Below are positions 25,881-36,246 of a stretch of DNA of 64,000 nucleotides, piece after piece (the first letter of the stretch is position 1; every line of letters begins with the position of its first letter). Source of the DNA: Streptomyces colonosanans (GTDB taxonomy: Bacteria; Actinomycetota; Actinomycetes; Streptomycetales; Streptomycetaceae). The notes beneath the pieces were generated by a model that saw only the letters and a list, made by a program, of their open reading frames with translations, did no database searches and was not told the DNA's origin. The stretch lies in assembly GCF_001866645.1 (NCBI RefSeq), contig NZ_MLYP01000050.1, positions 1 to 64,000 of the forward strand, written 5' to 3'. A program made the position numbers and the translations under genes.

Positions 25881-26783
25881 ATGGCTTTCGAAGCGCCGCA
25901 GCGTCTTGTCAGGGCGATCGGCGAGACGCAGCGGAACGGTGGCGCCCAGTGGCTGGGTGGCCTCTGCGACCTGGTGCGGCAGGCCGTTGATCTACGCGCG
26001 TTGACCGTGGAGCGGGTGCAGGCACCCGGTGGCCGCAGCAGCCTGGTCCTGCTGGTGCGGCAGGCCGACGGCACACCCGCCGTGCTCAAGGTGGTGCCGC
26101 CATGGGCCCGGCCGGAGGGCGAGCGGGCGGCGCTCGCGCACTGGGACGGCTTCGGCGCCGTACGGCTCCTGGACGCGGAACCCGAGCGGGGCGTGCTGCT
26201 GCTGGAGCGGCTGCACCCGGAGATGTCGGTGCGCTCGCTGCCGGAGGCGAAGGCGCTGCTGGAGGCGGTCGGCACACTGCGCCGGCTGTGGGTCGAGCCC
26301 CCCGCCGGTCACTCCTTCGAGACCGTGGCCGCCCGCACCGAACGGCAGGCCGAGGCCATGCGGGCGGGCGGCCAGGCCTGTCCCGAGGCCGCACCCCTGG
26401 TGGAGGCGGCCCTTGCAGCCCGCGAGGAACTGCTCGCCGCACCGCCCGAGGAACGGCTGCTGCACGGCACGTTCCGGCAGAGCAAGATCCTTGCCGGGGA
26501 GCGGCTGCCGTGGCTGACCGTGGGGCCCGACCCGGTGGTCGGCGAGTGCTCCTTCGATCTGGCGCGACTGGTGCGCGACCGGGTGGAGGACCTGATCGCG
26601 GCGCCTTCGGGAGCGGCGATCACCCGCCGCCGGGTGAAGCGGCTCGCGGAGTTGCTGGACCTCGACCAGGAGCGGCTGCGCGGCTGGACGCTGTTCCGGG
26701 CGGTCGAGTCCGGAATGAGGGCCCGCCGGGTCGGCCGCCCGCGGGACGCGGAGCTGCTGCTGGAGTTCGCGACCTGGTTGTAG
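25881..26783 (+). CDS. APH-fold protein lacking the catalytic Asp (pseudokinase)
   Basis: A 300-residue protein related to aminoglycoside phosphotransferases. The N-lobe has VLLVRQADGTPAVLKVVPPW (Lys near residue 71). In the C-lobe, where active enzymes have HGDxxxxN, this protein reads HGTFRQSKIL (about residues 195-204), and the DxD-type metal motif reads VGPDPVVGE. Phosphotransfer is therefore unlikely. It follows the DUF4439 gene by 55 bp. A sensor, scaffold or nucleotide-binding role is possible. Confidence 0.75.
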   Translation: MAFEAPQRLVRAIGETQRNGGAQWLGGLCDLVRQAVDLRALTVERVQAPGGRSSLVLLVRQADGTPAVLKVVPPWARPEGERAALAHWDGFGAVRLLDAEPERGVLLLERLHPEMSVRSLPEAKALLEAVGTLRRLWVEPPAGHSFETVAARTERQAEAMRAGGQACPEAAPLVEAALAAREELLAAPPEERLLHGTFRQSKILAGERLPWLTVGPDPVVGECSFDLARLVRDRVEDLIAAPSGAAITRRRVKRLAELLDLDQERLRGWTLFRAVESGMRARRVGRPRDAELLLEFATWL

Positions 26784-26826
26784 TGCCCCAACAGGCAACG
26801 TTCACCCCGTCGCGACGCCCGGCACG

Positions 26827-26868
26827 CTCCCCCACTCTCGGCTTCGCTCGAGCGAAAGGTGCCCCCAC
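26827..26868. repeat. Dispersed palindromic repeat, copy 1
   Basis: This element contains CTTCGCTCGAGCGAA flanked by runs that read GTGGGGGCACC on the opposite strand. A second, diverged copy lies at 33270-33308. Similar elements recur in intergenic regions of many Streptomyces genomes. Confidence 0.6.
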
Positions 26869-26983
26869 GACGCCGCTCCTTGACGGGCAGACGTCGCCTG
26901 CCGGGGCACTGGACAGGCCGGCGGCGGCCGTGCTGATCGCCTCGGCCGCCGCCAGTGCCTCTACTTCCCGCGTCCCGTTCGCG

Positions 26984-28684
26984 TCAGGCGGTGAGGCGGG
27001 CGATCGCCTCGTCCACCGTCAGCTCTTCACGCTCGCCGGTCCTGCGGTCCTTCAGCTCCAGGACGCCCTCGGCGGAGCGGCGGCCCGCCACCAGGATCTG
27101 CGGCACGCCGATCAGCTCGGCGTCCGTGAACTTCACGCCCGGCGAGACACCGGCCCGGTCGTCCACCAGAACGCGGACGCCGGCCGCGGCCAGTTTCTGG
27201 GAGACGTCGAGGGCCAGCTCGATCTGGAGCGCCTTGCCCGCTGCCACGACGTGCACATCGGCCGGGGCGACCTCCTTCGGCCAGCACAGACCGTGCTCGT
27301 CGGCGGTCTGCTCGGCGAGGGCCGCGACCGCGCGGGAGACGCCGACGCCGTAGGAGCCCATGGTCACCCGGACGGGCTTGCCGTTCTGGCCGAGGACGTC
27401 CAGCTTGAGGGCGTCGGCGTACTTGCGGCCCAGCTGGAAGATGTGGCCGATCTCGATGGCGCGGTCGAGCTTGAGCCCGGCACCGCAGTTCGGGCACGGG
27501 TCGCCCTCCTGCACCACCACGACGTCCACGTAGGCGTCGACCTCGAAGTCCCGGCCGGCGACCACGTTCTTCGCGTGCGTGTGCTCCTTGTTGGCACCGG
27601 TGATCCACGAGGTGCCGGGGGCCACGCGCGGGTCGGCGATGTACCGGACCTTCTCCAGGCCCTGCGGGCCGACGTAGCCGCGGACCAGGTCCGGGCGGTC
27701 CGTGAAGTCGTCGGCGGTGACCAGTTCGACGGCGGCCGGCGCGAAGTGCGCCTCGACCTTGCCCATGTCGACCTCGCGGTCGCCGGGGACGCCGATGGCG
27801 ACGATCTCGCCGTCGACCTTGACGAGGAGGTTCTTCAGGGTGGCGGAGGCCGGGACGCCGAGCGAGGCGGCGAGGGTCTCGATGGTCGGGGTGTCGGGGG
27901 TCGGGATCTCCTCCGACGCGGGCACGTCCGCGGCGTCGACCGGCTTCAGCTCGTACGCGATCGCCTCGGTGTTGGCGGCGAAGTCGCAGCTCGGGCAGTC
28001 CGCGAAGGTGTCCTCGCCGGCGCCGGCCGGGGCGAGGAACTCCTCGGACTTGGAGCCGCCCATCGCGCCCGCGGTCGCGGCGCAGATCCGGTAGTCGAGG
28101 CCGAGGCGCTGGAAGATCCGCTGGTAGGCCACGCGGTGCAGGGCGTACGACTCGGCGAGGCCCTCGTCGGCGAGGTCGAAGGAGTACGAGTCCTTCATCA
28201 GGAACTCGCGGCCGCGCAGGATGCCCGCGCGGGGCCGGGCCTCGTCGCGGAACTTGGTCTGGATCTGGTAGAGGATCACCGGCAGGTCCTTGTAGGAGGA
28301 CGCCTGGTCCTTCACGATCAGCGTGAAGATCTCCTCGTGGGTGGGGCCGAGCAGGTAGTCGCCGCCCTTGCGGTCCTGGAGGCGGAACAGCTCGGGGCCG
28401 TACTCGTCCCAGCGGCCGGTCGCCTCGTACGGCTCGCGCGGCAGCAGAGCGGGCAGCAGCACCTCCTGGCCGCCGATCGCGTCCATCTCCTCGCGGACGA
28501 TCCGCTCCACGTTGGCGAGGACCTTCTTGCCCAGCGGCAGCCAGGTCCAGATCCCGGCGGCGGTACGGCGGACGTAACCGGCGCGGACCAGGAGCTTGTG
28601 GCTGAGGACCTCGGCGTCCGCCGGGTCGTCACGCAGCGTCTTCGCCATCAACTGGGACATGCGCTGGACCGGTGCGTTCACCAT
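26984..28684 (-). CDS. proS: Prolyl-tRNA synthetase
   Basis: A 566-residue class II aminoacyl-tRNA synthetase of the bacterial type with an editing insertion. Motif 2 (TKFRDEARPRAG, near residue 137) and the class II motif 3 region (GSYGVGVSRAVAALAEQ, about residue 442) are visible. The YbaK-like editing domain lies between about 240 and 380. The C-terminal anticodon-binding domain reads VLVDDRAGVSPGVKF. Confidence 0.95.
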   Translation of the reverse strand: MVNAPVQRMSQLMAKTLRDDPADAEVLSHKLLVRAGYVRRTAAGIWTWLPLGKKVLANVERIVREEMDAIGGQEVLLPALLPREPYEATGRWDEYGPELFRLQDRKGGDYLLGPTHEEIFTLIVKDQASSYKDLPVILYQIQTKFRDEARPRAGILRGREFLMKDSYSFDLADEGLAESYALHRVAYQRIFQRLGLDYRICAATAGAMGGSKSEEFLAPAGAGEDTFADCPSCDFAANTEAIAYELKPVDAADVPASEEIPTPDTPTIETLAASLGVPASATLKNLLVKVDGEIVAIGVPGDREVDMGKVEAHFAPAAVELVTADDFTDRPDLVRGYVGPQGLEKVRYIADPRVAPGTSWITGANKEHTHAKNVVAGRDFEVDAYVDVVVVQEGDPCPNCGAGLKLDRAIEIGHIFQLGRKYADALKLDVLGQNGKPVRVTMGSYGVGVSRAVAALAEQTADEHGLCWPKEVAPADVHVVAAGKALQIELALDVSQKLAAAGVRVLVDDRAGVSPGVKFTDAELIGVPQILVAGRRSAEGVLELKDRRTGEREELTVDEAIARLTA

Positions 28685-28758
28685 CGTTCTCGTACTCCTG
28701 CCGCGTAAGGGTGATGGCTAGGAGGTTAGCCGGGCGGCCGGTGCCTGCGGAAATTCGG

Positions 28759-29328
28759 TCAGCGTCTGCGCAGCGGCAGCGGGGCTCCCATCACGGCGTA
28801 CGGGCTGGGCGCGCTGGGGAAGAGCACCTGCCGCGCCAGGTCGACATAGCCCAGCGAGTGGTACAGGCCGCGGGCCGGGCTGTCGGTGTCGATCGCCGAG
28901 AGGATCGAGCGCGGCTCGGCGGCGCCGTCCGTGATGGTGGTGATCAGGGCGCGGCCGATGCCCCGGTTCTGGTGGCGCGGATGAACGTGCAGTTCGGTGA
29001 TCACGAAGGAGTTGTCGAGCCAGCCGTCGTGGCCCTGGGCGCGCAGATACGGTTCGACGACGGTGGACCACCAGTGCGTGCGGTCGTTGGGCATGCCGTA
29101 GACGAACCCGGCCAGCCGTCCGTCGGGGGTGGTGGCGCCGAGCGCGCGGGCTCCCGGGTAGGTGATGTGCCGCAGCACGATCTGGCGGCGTACGGCGATC
29201 TCTTCGGGGCCGAGCCCGAACGCGACGGCCTGCACGGCGAGTGCCTCGTCCACCCGGGCGGCCAGGTCGAGGGGGCCGATCACGACGTCGTCGGGATCGT
29301 GGTGACCATGACCGCGAAAGCGAAGCAT
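28759..29328 (-). CDS. GNAT family acetyltransferase
   Basis: A 189-residue protein whose acetyl-CoA motif HVHPRHQNRGIGRALI is centred near residue 125. The substrate is unknown. The start at 29328 (MLRFRGHGHH) was chosen because the longer open frame upstream is a shadow of the neighbouring gene. It lies between proS and another GNAT gene on the same strand. Confidence 0.85.
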   Translation of the reverse strand: MLRFRGHGHHDPDDVVIGPLDLAARVDEALAVQAVAFGLGPEEIAVRRQIVLRHITYPGARALGATTPDGRLAGFVYGMPNDRTHWWSTVVEPYLRAQGHDGWLDNSFVITELHVHPRHQNRGIGRALITTITDGAAEPRSILSAIDTDSPARGLYHSLGYVDLARQVLFPSAPSPYAVMGAPLPLRRR

Positions 29329-29381
29329 GCTGGGGAGCCTACCGGTGCGCTTCGCCGGATACCCGGGGACTGCGGGTCTTC

Positions 29382-30230
29382 TCAGAACAGCACGCTCATG
29401 AACGCGCCGACCTCCTGGAAGCCCACTTTGCGGTACGTCCGCCGGGCGGGGGTGTTGAAGTCGTTCACGTAGAGGCTGACGACGGGGGCGAAGTCCGTGA
29501 GGGCGTAGCGCAGCACCGCCGCCATCCCGGGCGCCGCGAGGCCCTGGCCGCGGTATTCGGGGGCCACCCACACGCCCTGGATCTGGCAGGCCCGCGGCGT
29601 TGCCGCGCCGATCTCCGCCTTGAAGACGACTCTGCCACTCTCGTCCAGGCGGGCGAACGAGCGGCCGGAGCCGACGAGTTCGGCGACCCGGGCCTGGTAG
29701 ATCAGTCCGCCGTCGCCGGCCAGCGGCGAGATGCCGACCTCCTCGGTGAACATCGCCACGCACGCCGGCATGATCGTTTCCATCTCGTCCTTGCGGATGC
29801 GGCGGACGTACGGATCCGGGGCGATGTCGGCGGGCATGCGGTCGGTGACCATGAGCGGCTGGTGAGCCCGGACCTCCCGGGCCGGCCCCCAGCTGGGCTC
29901 CAGCAGGCGCCACAGCTGGGCGGTGGCTCCGGCGGGGCCGACGATCGAGGAACAGCGGCGGCCCGCGCGCCGGGCGCGGTCGGCGAAGGCCCGCACCGCT
30001 CGCGGGGTCGCGCAGAGGGGGACGAGGTTGGCGCCCGCGTAGCACAGCGAGGTCAGCATGCCGTCCTCGTACCAGCCCCACATCTCCCCGCCGAGACGCC
30101 AGGGGTCGAGGCCCGCGACCTGGACCCGGGACGTCACGAAGGCGTTTGCGACCGGCTCGCGGTCGAGGACGGCGAGCGCGGCGTCCAGGTCACTCGGTTC
30201 GAGGACCCGGGTGGTCGTCTGCGTCAACAC
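29382..30230 (-). CDS. DUF4081/GNAT acetyltransferase
   Basis: A 282-residue protein with an N-terminal DUF4081-like domain (about 1-115) and a C-terminal GNAT domain with GVWVAPEYRGQGLAAPGMAA near residue 217. Homologues lie near ispG and proS in many streptomycetes. The GTG start at 30230 fits the conserved N-terminus LTQTTTRVLEP; the open frame continues upstream without support. Its substrate is not known. Confidence 0.85.
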   Translation of the reverse strand: MLTQTTTRVLEPSDLDAALAVLDREPVANAFVTSRVQVAGLDPWRLGGEMWGWYEDGMLTSLCYAGANLVPLCATPRAVRAFADRARRAGRRCSSIVGPAGATAQLWRLLEPSWGPAREVRAHQPLMVTDRMPADIAPDPYVRRIRKDEMETIMPACVAMFTEEVGISPLAGDGGLIYQARVAELVGSGRSFARLDESGRVVFKAEIGAATPRACQIQGVWVAPEYRGQGLAAPGMAAVLRYALTDFAPVVSLYVNDFNTPARRTYRKVGFQEVGAFMSVLF

Positions 30231-30322
30231 GTGCGGGGGCCTCACCCTGGGGTCTACTGGTCCCCGCACTGTACCTGCCGAGCTTGAGCCGCGCCGCCCG
30301 GTCGCACGCCGTACGCGGGCGG

Positions 30323-30556
30323 TCACTGCATGGCGAACCCGAGGAACGCCTCCCAGGCGGCGGGCGGAAGCGTGAGGGCGGGGCCGGTGCCGGGGGTGTG
30401 CTTGGAGTCGCGCACGTGGATGGCGGTGGGGCAGGGGGCGACCTCTACACACTCGCCGCCGTCCCCGCTGCTGTAGCTGGACTTGTGCCAGGCGAGGGCG
30501 ACTTCGAGGCACTGCCCGCCATCGCCCTGGCTGTAACTGCTCTTGAACCAGTTCAT
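30323..30556 (-). CDS. DUF397 protein with duplicated N-terminal motif
   Basis: A 77-residue DUF397 (BldB-family) protein. The WxKSSYSxGDGGxCxEVA unit occurs twice in tandem (about residues 3-20 and 23-40), followed by IHVRDSKHTPGTGPAL and the WEAFL motif. DUF397 genes are typically paired with XRE regulators. Its ATG overlaps the XRE stop by 4 bp (ATGA). Confidence 0.9.
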   Translation of the reverse strand: MNWFKSSYSQGDGGQCLEVALAWHKSSYSSGDGGECVEVAPCPTAIHVRDSKHTPGTGPALTLPPAAWEAFLGFAMQ

Positions 30557-31365
30557 GTCTCCCCCAGCAACTTCTCTACGAAAGCCAGTGATTCGCGCGG
30601 CGTCAGGGCTTGGGCGCGAAGAACGCCGTACCGCTCCTCCATCTCCCTGACCGTTTGACGGTCGGTGTAAAGGCGGCTGCTCATATACGCATCCACGTAA
30701 GCGATCCTGCGCCCTTGCGACGTCTCGATCAAGGTGAAGCGACCGAAGAGCGCCGCGTGTTCCTCACGATCGTCCGGCATGACCTGGATCTCGGCATTGC
30801 GTCGATGACCGACGAGGAGGACCTGCTCCAACTGGCCCCGCATGACGGCCCGTCCGCCCAACCGCTTGCGCAGGACCGCCTCCTCCATTACGAAGCTGAT
30901 GGTGGGCATCGGCTTCTGCATGAAGATCTTCTGCCGGGCCAGCCGCGCCGCCACCCGTTGCTTGATCGTCTCCTCGTCCAGAGCAGGCCGCCACATGGTG
31001 AACACCGCCCGTGCATAGTCCTCCGTCTGCAACAGCCCAGGGACCCCCTGCACGGCGAACACGTGCAACGCAACCGCCTCCTTCTCCAACTTCGCCGCAT
31101 CCCTGAAGAACGGCGGATACTGCGCCCTCTCCACCTCCTCAACAAGTTCCAGCAACACCCCATGCGCCCCCAGCACTTCATCCGCCCGCGCGATGAACTC
31201 CGCAGACGGAATCCGTCTCCCCTGCTCGAACGCCGCGATCGTCGACTCCGAGTACCCCGTACGCGAGCCCAGTTCGGCCCGCGTCATCCCCGCCGCCGTC
31301 CGCAACCTCTTCAACTGCCGCCCGAAGATGTGCAGTACGCCGGTTGCCTGCTCCTCGCTGCTCAT
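30553..31365 (-). CDS. XRE-family regulator with DUF5753 domain
   Basis: A 270-residue protein with an N-terminal helix-turn-helix (about residues 15-65, AELGSRTGYSESTIAAFEQG) and a DUF5753-type sensor domain (FAVQGVPGLLQTEDYARAVF). WhiJ and its many Streptomyces paralogues have this architecture and work with a DUF397 partner. The ATG start at 31365 excludes an unlikely upstream extension. It is translationally coupled to the DUF397 gene and divergent from an ATPase-type anti-sigma-like gene. Confidence 0.9.
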   Translation of the reverse strand: MSSEEQATGVLHIFGRQLKRLRTAAGMTRAELGSRTGYSESTIAAFEQGRRIPSAEFIARADEVLGAHGVLLELVEEVERAQYPPFFRDAAKLEKEAVALHVFAVQGVPGLLQTEDYARAVFTMWRPALDEETIKQRVAARLARQKIFMQKPMPTISFVMEEAVLRKRLGGRAVMRGQLEQVLLVGHRRNAEIQVMPDDREEHAALFGRFTLIETSQGRRIAYVDAYMSSRLYTDRQTVREMEERYGVLRAQALTPRESLAFVEKLLGET

Positions 31366-31501
31366 ACGCCCCTCACCGCTCTCACCCACCCGTCGGTTAC
31401 GGCTCACCCCGCGTACAGATGCGCTCCCGCCGTGTACAGCCCCCAGTGGTCACGGCTGCGCCCCTGGTCAACGCTACGCAGAGTGCGCGACCGTGAGCGA
31501 T

Positions 31502-31966
31502 ATGAAGCCGACAACTCCCCCGGACTGGCATATTCAGAAGTGCACCGCGCCCGCACACGAGTTCGCCATGCGGTTCACGTCCACGCCCCGTGGCGCGCGG
31601 CTCGCCCGGCGTCTCGTCTCCCACCACCTCGACGAATGGGGGCACCCCTACGACAGCCCCCTCAACGAGACCGCCACCCTCATCGCCGCCGAGCTGGCCG
31701 CCAACGCCGTACGGCACGGGCACGTGCAGGGGCGGGACTTCCACCTCCGGCTCGTCGAGACGGCGGACGGGATCCGGCTGGAGGTCTCCGACACCCGTAC
31801 CGAGCGGCTGCCCGAGCCACGGCCCCCGCAGGACCCGGCGGCCGACGAGTCCGGGCGCGGACTGCTGCTCGTCGAGGCGCTAGCCGACCGATGGGGCGTC
31901 GAACCGCGCAGCCCCGGGAAGTGCGTCTGGGCGGAGGTACGACGAAGTCCCGCCACCGAGAGGTGA
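31502..31966 (+). CDS. HATPase-fold ATP-binding protein (anti-sigma-like)
   Basis: A 154-residue GHKL ATPase-domain protein. The N box AELAANAVRHG (about residues 62-72), the DTRTERLP G1-like segment and GRGLLLVEALADRWGV are visible. Such single-domain proteins resemble RsbW/SpoIIAB kinases and occur beside XRE/DUF397 pairs. An in-frame GTG nine bases upstream (31493) is an alternative start. The stop codon lies inside the ispG terminator hairpin. Confidence 0.85.
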   Translation: MKPTTPPDWHIQKCTAPAHEFAMRFTSTPRGARLARRLVSHHLDEWGHPYDSPLNETATLIAAELAANAVRHGHVQGRDFHLRLVETADGIRLEVSDTRTERLPEPRPPQDPAADESGRGLLLVEALADRWGVEPRSPGKCVWAEVRRSPATER

Positions 31967-31976
31967 CGGGACTTCG
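31943..31976. terminator. Bidirectional terminator (ATPase gene / ispG)
   Basis: A 15-bp stem with one mismatch (31943-31957 with 31962-31976) and a GAGA loop overlaps the last codons of the ATP-binding protein and lies 20 bp past the ispG stop. Confidence 0.8.
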
Positions 31977-31996
31977 GGGAAGTACGCGAACCGAGA

Positions 31997-33154
<1,158 letters not shown>

Positions 33155-33269
33155 CTGGTGTGCAACCCCAAGTTGTGGATCAAGGTCCGGCCCGGGAATA
33201 TGGCGGGCTCCCAGGCTCCGAGATTACGCCACGCGCATGCACCCCAGTGCATCACCGTGCGTAAACCCA

Positions 33270-33308
33270 CCCCGGGGGTACCCCCGCTCGAACGAAGCTG
33301 TGGGTGAA
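33270..33308. repeat. Dispersed palindromic repeat, copy 2
   Basis: A diverged copy of the element at 26827-26868. Both share GGGGGNACC followed by CGCTCGANCGAAGC. It lies in the ispG-RIP spacer. Confidence 0.5.
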
Positions 33309-33311
33309 GGT

Positions 33312-33343
33312 GGCGGCCGGGAAGAACGTTCTTCCCGGCCGCC
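33312..33343 (-). terminator. Terminator of the RIP metalloprotease gene
   Basis: A 32-bp perfect palindrome (33312-33327 with 33328-33343) starts 16 bp past the stop codon. Confidence 0.85.
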
Positions 33344-33358
33344 GTCGAACGCACCTGG

Positions 33359-34663
33359 CTACGAGATCTTGACCGGGTTGACCACGTCCGCGATCAGGAC
33401 CAAGAGCGTGAAGCAGATGAACACACTGGCCACCACGTACGCCACCGGCATCAGCTTCGCCACGTCGAAGGGGCCCGGGTCGGGGCGGCGCAGCACCTTG
33501 GCCACGGTACGACGCAGCGACTCCCACAGGGCGCCCGCGATGTGCCCGCCGTCGAGCGGGAGCAGCGGGAGCATGTTGAACAGGAACAGGGACAGGTTGA
33601 AGCCCGCGACGAGCAGCAGCATCGACGCGATCTGCTGGGACGGTGGGATGTCGAGGGTGAAGACCTCGCCGCCGACCCGGGCCGCGCCGACCACGCCCAT
33701 CGGGGAGTCCGGCTGGCGCGGAGCGTTGCCGAAGGTCGCGTCCCACAGAGCGGGGATCTTGCCGGGCAGGGAGACGAGCGATTCCACGCCGTTCTGCATC
33801 ATGTCGCCCATGCGCTGCACGGACTGGCCGAAGGACTGCTGGACGATGCCGGAGGCGGGTGTGAAGCCGAGGAAGCCGGCGTCCACCCACTTGCCCTCGA
33901 CATAGCCGCCCTTGCCGTCCGTCTTGCTCACCTGGTTCTTGATCAGGTGAGCGTGCAGGTCGACCTTCTGACCCTTGCGTTCGACGGTGATCGTGACGTC
34001 CTTGCCGGGGTTGGCGCGGATCTCGGACTGGAGAGTCGACCAGTCCTTCACCTGCCTGCCGTCGAAGCTGACGATCTTGTCGCCCGCCTTGAGCCCGGCG
34101 GCCTGGGCGGGCGCGACCGGGTCGCCCTTCTTGCACTCCGTGCGGTTCTCGCTCTGCTCGATGACGCAGTCGGAGACCTTGGAGACGGTGGTGGTCTGGG
34201 ACTGGAGGCCGAAGGTCATCATCACGCCGAGGAAGATCGCCACGGCGAGGATCAGATTCATGAACGGGCCCGCGAACATGACGATGACCCGCTTCCACGG
34301 CTTGCGCGTGTAGAAGAGGCGCTCCTCGTCACCGGGTTGCAGTTCCTCGAAGGACTGCGCTCGGGCGTCCTCGATCATCCCGCGCCAGGGCGAGGTGGAG
34401 CGGGCCTCGATACGGCCGTCCGGGCCCGGCGGGAACATGCCGATCATGCGGATGTAGCCGCCGAGCGGGACCGCCTTGATCCCGTACTCGGTCTCGCCCT
34501 TCTTCCGCGACCAGATGGTCGGGCCGAAGCCGACCATGTACTGCGGCACCCGGATACCGAAGAGCTTGGCCGTCGACAGATGTCCCAGCTCGTGCCAGGC
34601 GATCGAGATCAGCAGACCGACCACGAAGACGACTATGCCGAGGATCATCATCAAGGTCGTCAT
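33359..34663 (-). CDS. Site-2 (RIP) membrane metalloprotease
   Basis: A 434-residue intramembrane zinc protease of the RseP/Rip1 type, which cuts anti-sigma factors and signal remnants in the membrane. HELGH is at residues 24-28 in the first helix. A PDZ domain (AAGLKAGDKIVSFDGRQVKD) lies around residue 195. The third-ligand motif NMLPLLPLDGGHI is near residue 372. Its ATG overlaps the dxr stop (ATGA), so dxr and this gene are coupled. Confidence 0.93.
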   Translation of the reverse strand: MTTLMMILGIVVFVVGLLISIAWHELGHLSTAKLFGIRVPQYMVGFGPTIWSRKKGETEYGIKAVPLGGYIRMIGMFPPGPDGRIEARSTSPWRGMIEDARAQSFEELQPGDEERLFYTRKPWKRVIVMFAGPFMNLILAVAIFLGVMMTFGLQSQTTTVSKVSDCVIEQSENRTECKKGDPVAPAQAAGLKAGDKIVSFDGRQVKDWSTLQSEIRANPGKDVTITVERKGQKVDLHAHLIKNQVSKTDGKGGYVEGKWVDAGFLGFTPASGIVQQSFGQSVQRMGDMMQNGVESLVSLPGKIPALWDATFGNAPRQPDSPMGVVGAARVGGEVFTLDIPPSQQIASMLLLVAGFNLSLFLFNMLPLLPLDGGHIAGALWESLRRTVAKVLRRPDPGPFDVAKLMPVAYVVASVFICFTLLVLIADVVNPVKIS

Positions 34664-35916
34664 GCATGGGCCTCCGCGGTTGCCGTCTGCGCCGTCAGTT
34701 CTCTGGCCCGGGCGCGTGCCCAGGTCTCCGCTTCGAGGACGTCCGCGACGGTCAGGGAAGTTCCCGCGCTGGGGATTCCGTGCTCCTCCACCACCCGGAT
34801 GACCGTATCCATGATCCCGTTGAACGGCAGTGCGCCGTTCAGGAACGCGTCGACGCACTCCTCGTTGGCGGCATTGAACACCGCCGGAGCCGTGCCCGCG
34901 AGCTGTCCCACGTGACGGGCGAGTCCGACCGACGGGAAGGCGTCGTTGTCGAGCGGGAAGAACTCCCAGGCCGACGCCTTGGTCCAGTCGATGGCGGGGG
35001 CCGCGTCGGGCACCCGCTCGGGCCAGCCGAGTCCGATGGCGATCGGCCCGCTCATGTCGGGGGGCGTCGCCTGCGCCAGGGTCGATCCGTCCGTGAACTC
35101 CACCATCGAGTGGACGTACGACTGCGGGTGGACGACGACCTCGATGCGGTCGAAGGGGATGTCGTACAGCAGGTGCGCCTCGATCACTTCCAGCCCCTTG
35201 TTGACCAGGGTCGCGGAATTGATCGTGATGACAGGTCCCATGGCCCAGGTGGGGTGGGCCAGCGCCTCCTTGGGCGTGACATTCGCCAGCTCCGCCTTGG
35301 TCCGGCCGCGGAACGGGCCGCCGGAGGCGGTGACGACGAGTTTGCGCACATCGGCGCGGGCGCCGCAGGCGAGGGCCTGGAAGAGGGCGGCGTGCTCGGA
35401 GTCGACCGGGATGATCTGGCCGGGCTTGGCCAGCGCCTTCACCAGCGGGCCGCCGACGATGAGCGACTCCTTGTTGGCGAGCGCGAGGGTGCGGCCCGCC
35501 TCCAGAGCGGCGAGGGTGGGCGCGAGGCCGATGGAACCCGTGATGCCGTTCAGGACGGTGTGACAGTCGGAGGCGGCAAGCTGGGTGGCGGCGTCGGGTC
35601 CGGTGAGGATCTCGGGGAGGGGCTCGGCAGAGCCGTACTGCGCCCGGAGCGCCTCGCGCAGGGCCGGTACGACGTCCTCGCGCGCGACCGCGACCGTGCG
35701 CACGCGCAGACGGCGGGCCTGCTCGGCGAGCAGTCCGACCCGGCCGCCGTTCGCGGAGAGTCCGGTGACGTTGAACCGGTCGGGGTTGCGCAGCACGAGG
35801 TCGACGGCCTGGGTGCCGACGGAGCCGGTGGAGCCGAGGATCACGACGTCCCGCGCTCCGTCCACGGGGTCGTAGACGAGATGGGGGTCGGCAAGAGGGG
35901 CTGGACTGTCGCTCAT
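34660..35916 (-). CDS. dxr: 1-deoxy-D-xylulose 5-phosphate reductoisomerase
   Basis: A 418-residue NADPH enzyme, the committed step of the MEP pathway. The Rossmann motif ILGSTGSVGTQAV is at about residues 26-38. The metal-binding PVDSEH and ASGGPF segments, NKGLEVIEAH and the flexible-loop HPQSYVHS are all visible. Start at 35916 (MSDSPAP). Upstream lies a short spacer and the divergent VapBC pair. Confidence 0.95.
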   Translation of the reverse strand: MSDSPAPLADPHLVYDPVDGARDVVILGSTGSVGTQAVDLVLRNPDRFNVTGLSANGGRVGLLAEQARRLRVRTVAVAREDVVPALREALRAQYGSAEPLPEILTGPDAATQLAASDCHTVLNGITGSIGLAPTLAALEAGRTLALANKESLIVGGPLVKALAKPGQIIPVDSEHAALFQALACGARADVRKLVVTASGGPFRGRTKAELANVTPKEALAHPTWAMGPVITINSATLVNKGLEVIEAHLLYDIPFDRIEVVVHPQSYVHSMVEFTDGSTLAQATPPDMSGPIAIGLGWPERVPDAAPAIDWTKASAWEFFPLDNDAFPSVGLARHVGQLAGTAPAVFNAANEECVDAFLNGALPFNGIMDTVIRVVEEHGIPSAGTSLTVADVLEAETWARARARELTAQTATAEAHA

Positions 35917-36036
35917 CCCCCCATTGTTGCCGTACCTGACTGCCGAATGGACAGGGCGTCCCTCAGGCGGGGGGTTGACCCCTGCGCCAGCCTGGATATA
36001 CACGAGGATTCATCGGATATACGGGAGGTGCCCGGC

Positions 36037-36246
36037 ATGGCCAAGACCCTGATCGACATCGACGAGCAGCTGCTGGCGGACGCGGCCATAGCTTTCGGCA
36101 CCAAGACGAAGAAGGACACCGTCACCGCCGCGCTCAAGGAGGGCGTCGCCCGCAAGAAGCGCGCCCTGGCGCTGGCCCGGCTGGCGGCCCGTGCGGACGC
36201 TGGGGACTTCGACCTGCTCCTGGACAGGGAGAACTACCGTCGATGA
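36037..36246 (+). CDS. VapB-type antitoxin
   Basis: A 69-residue protein resembling VapB family 2-type antitoxins: KTLIDIDEQLLADAAIAFG then TKKDTVTAAL, ending in Lys/Arg- and Asp-rich sequence. It would bind DNA as a ribbon-helix-helix dimer and neutralise the following PIN toxin. A GGGAGG site precedes the ATG. It overlaps vapC by 4 bp (ATGA). Confidence 0.88.
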   Translation: MAKTLIDIDEQLLADAAIAFGTKTKKDTVTAALKEGVARKKRALALARLAARADAGDFDLLLDRENYRR

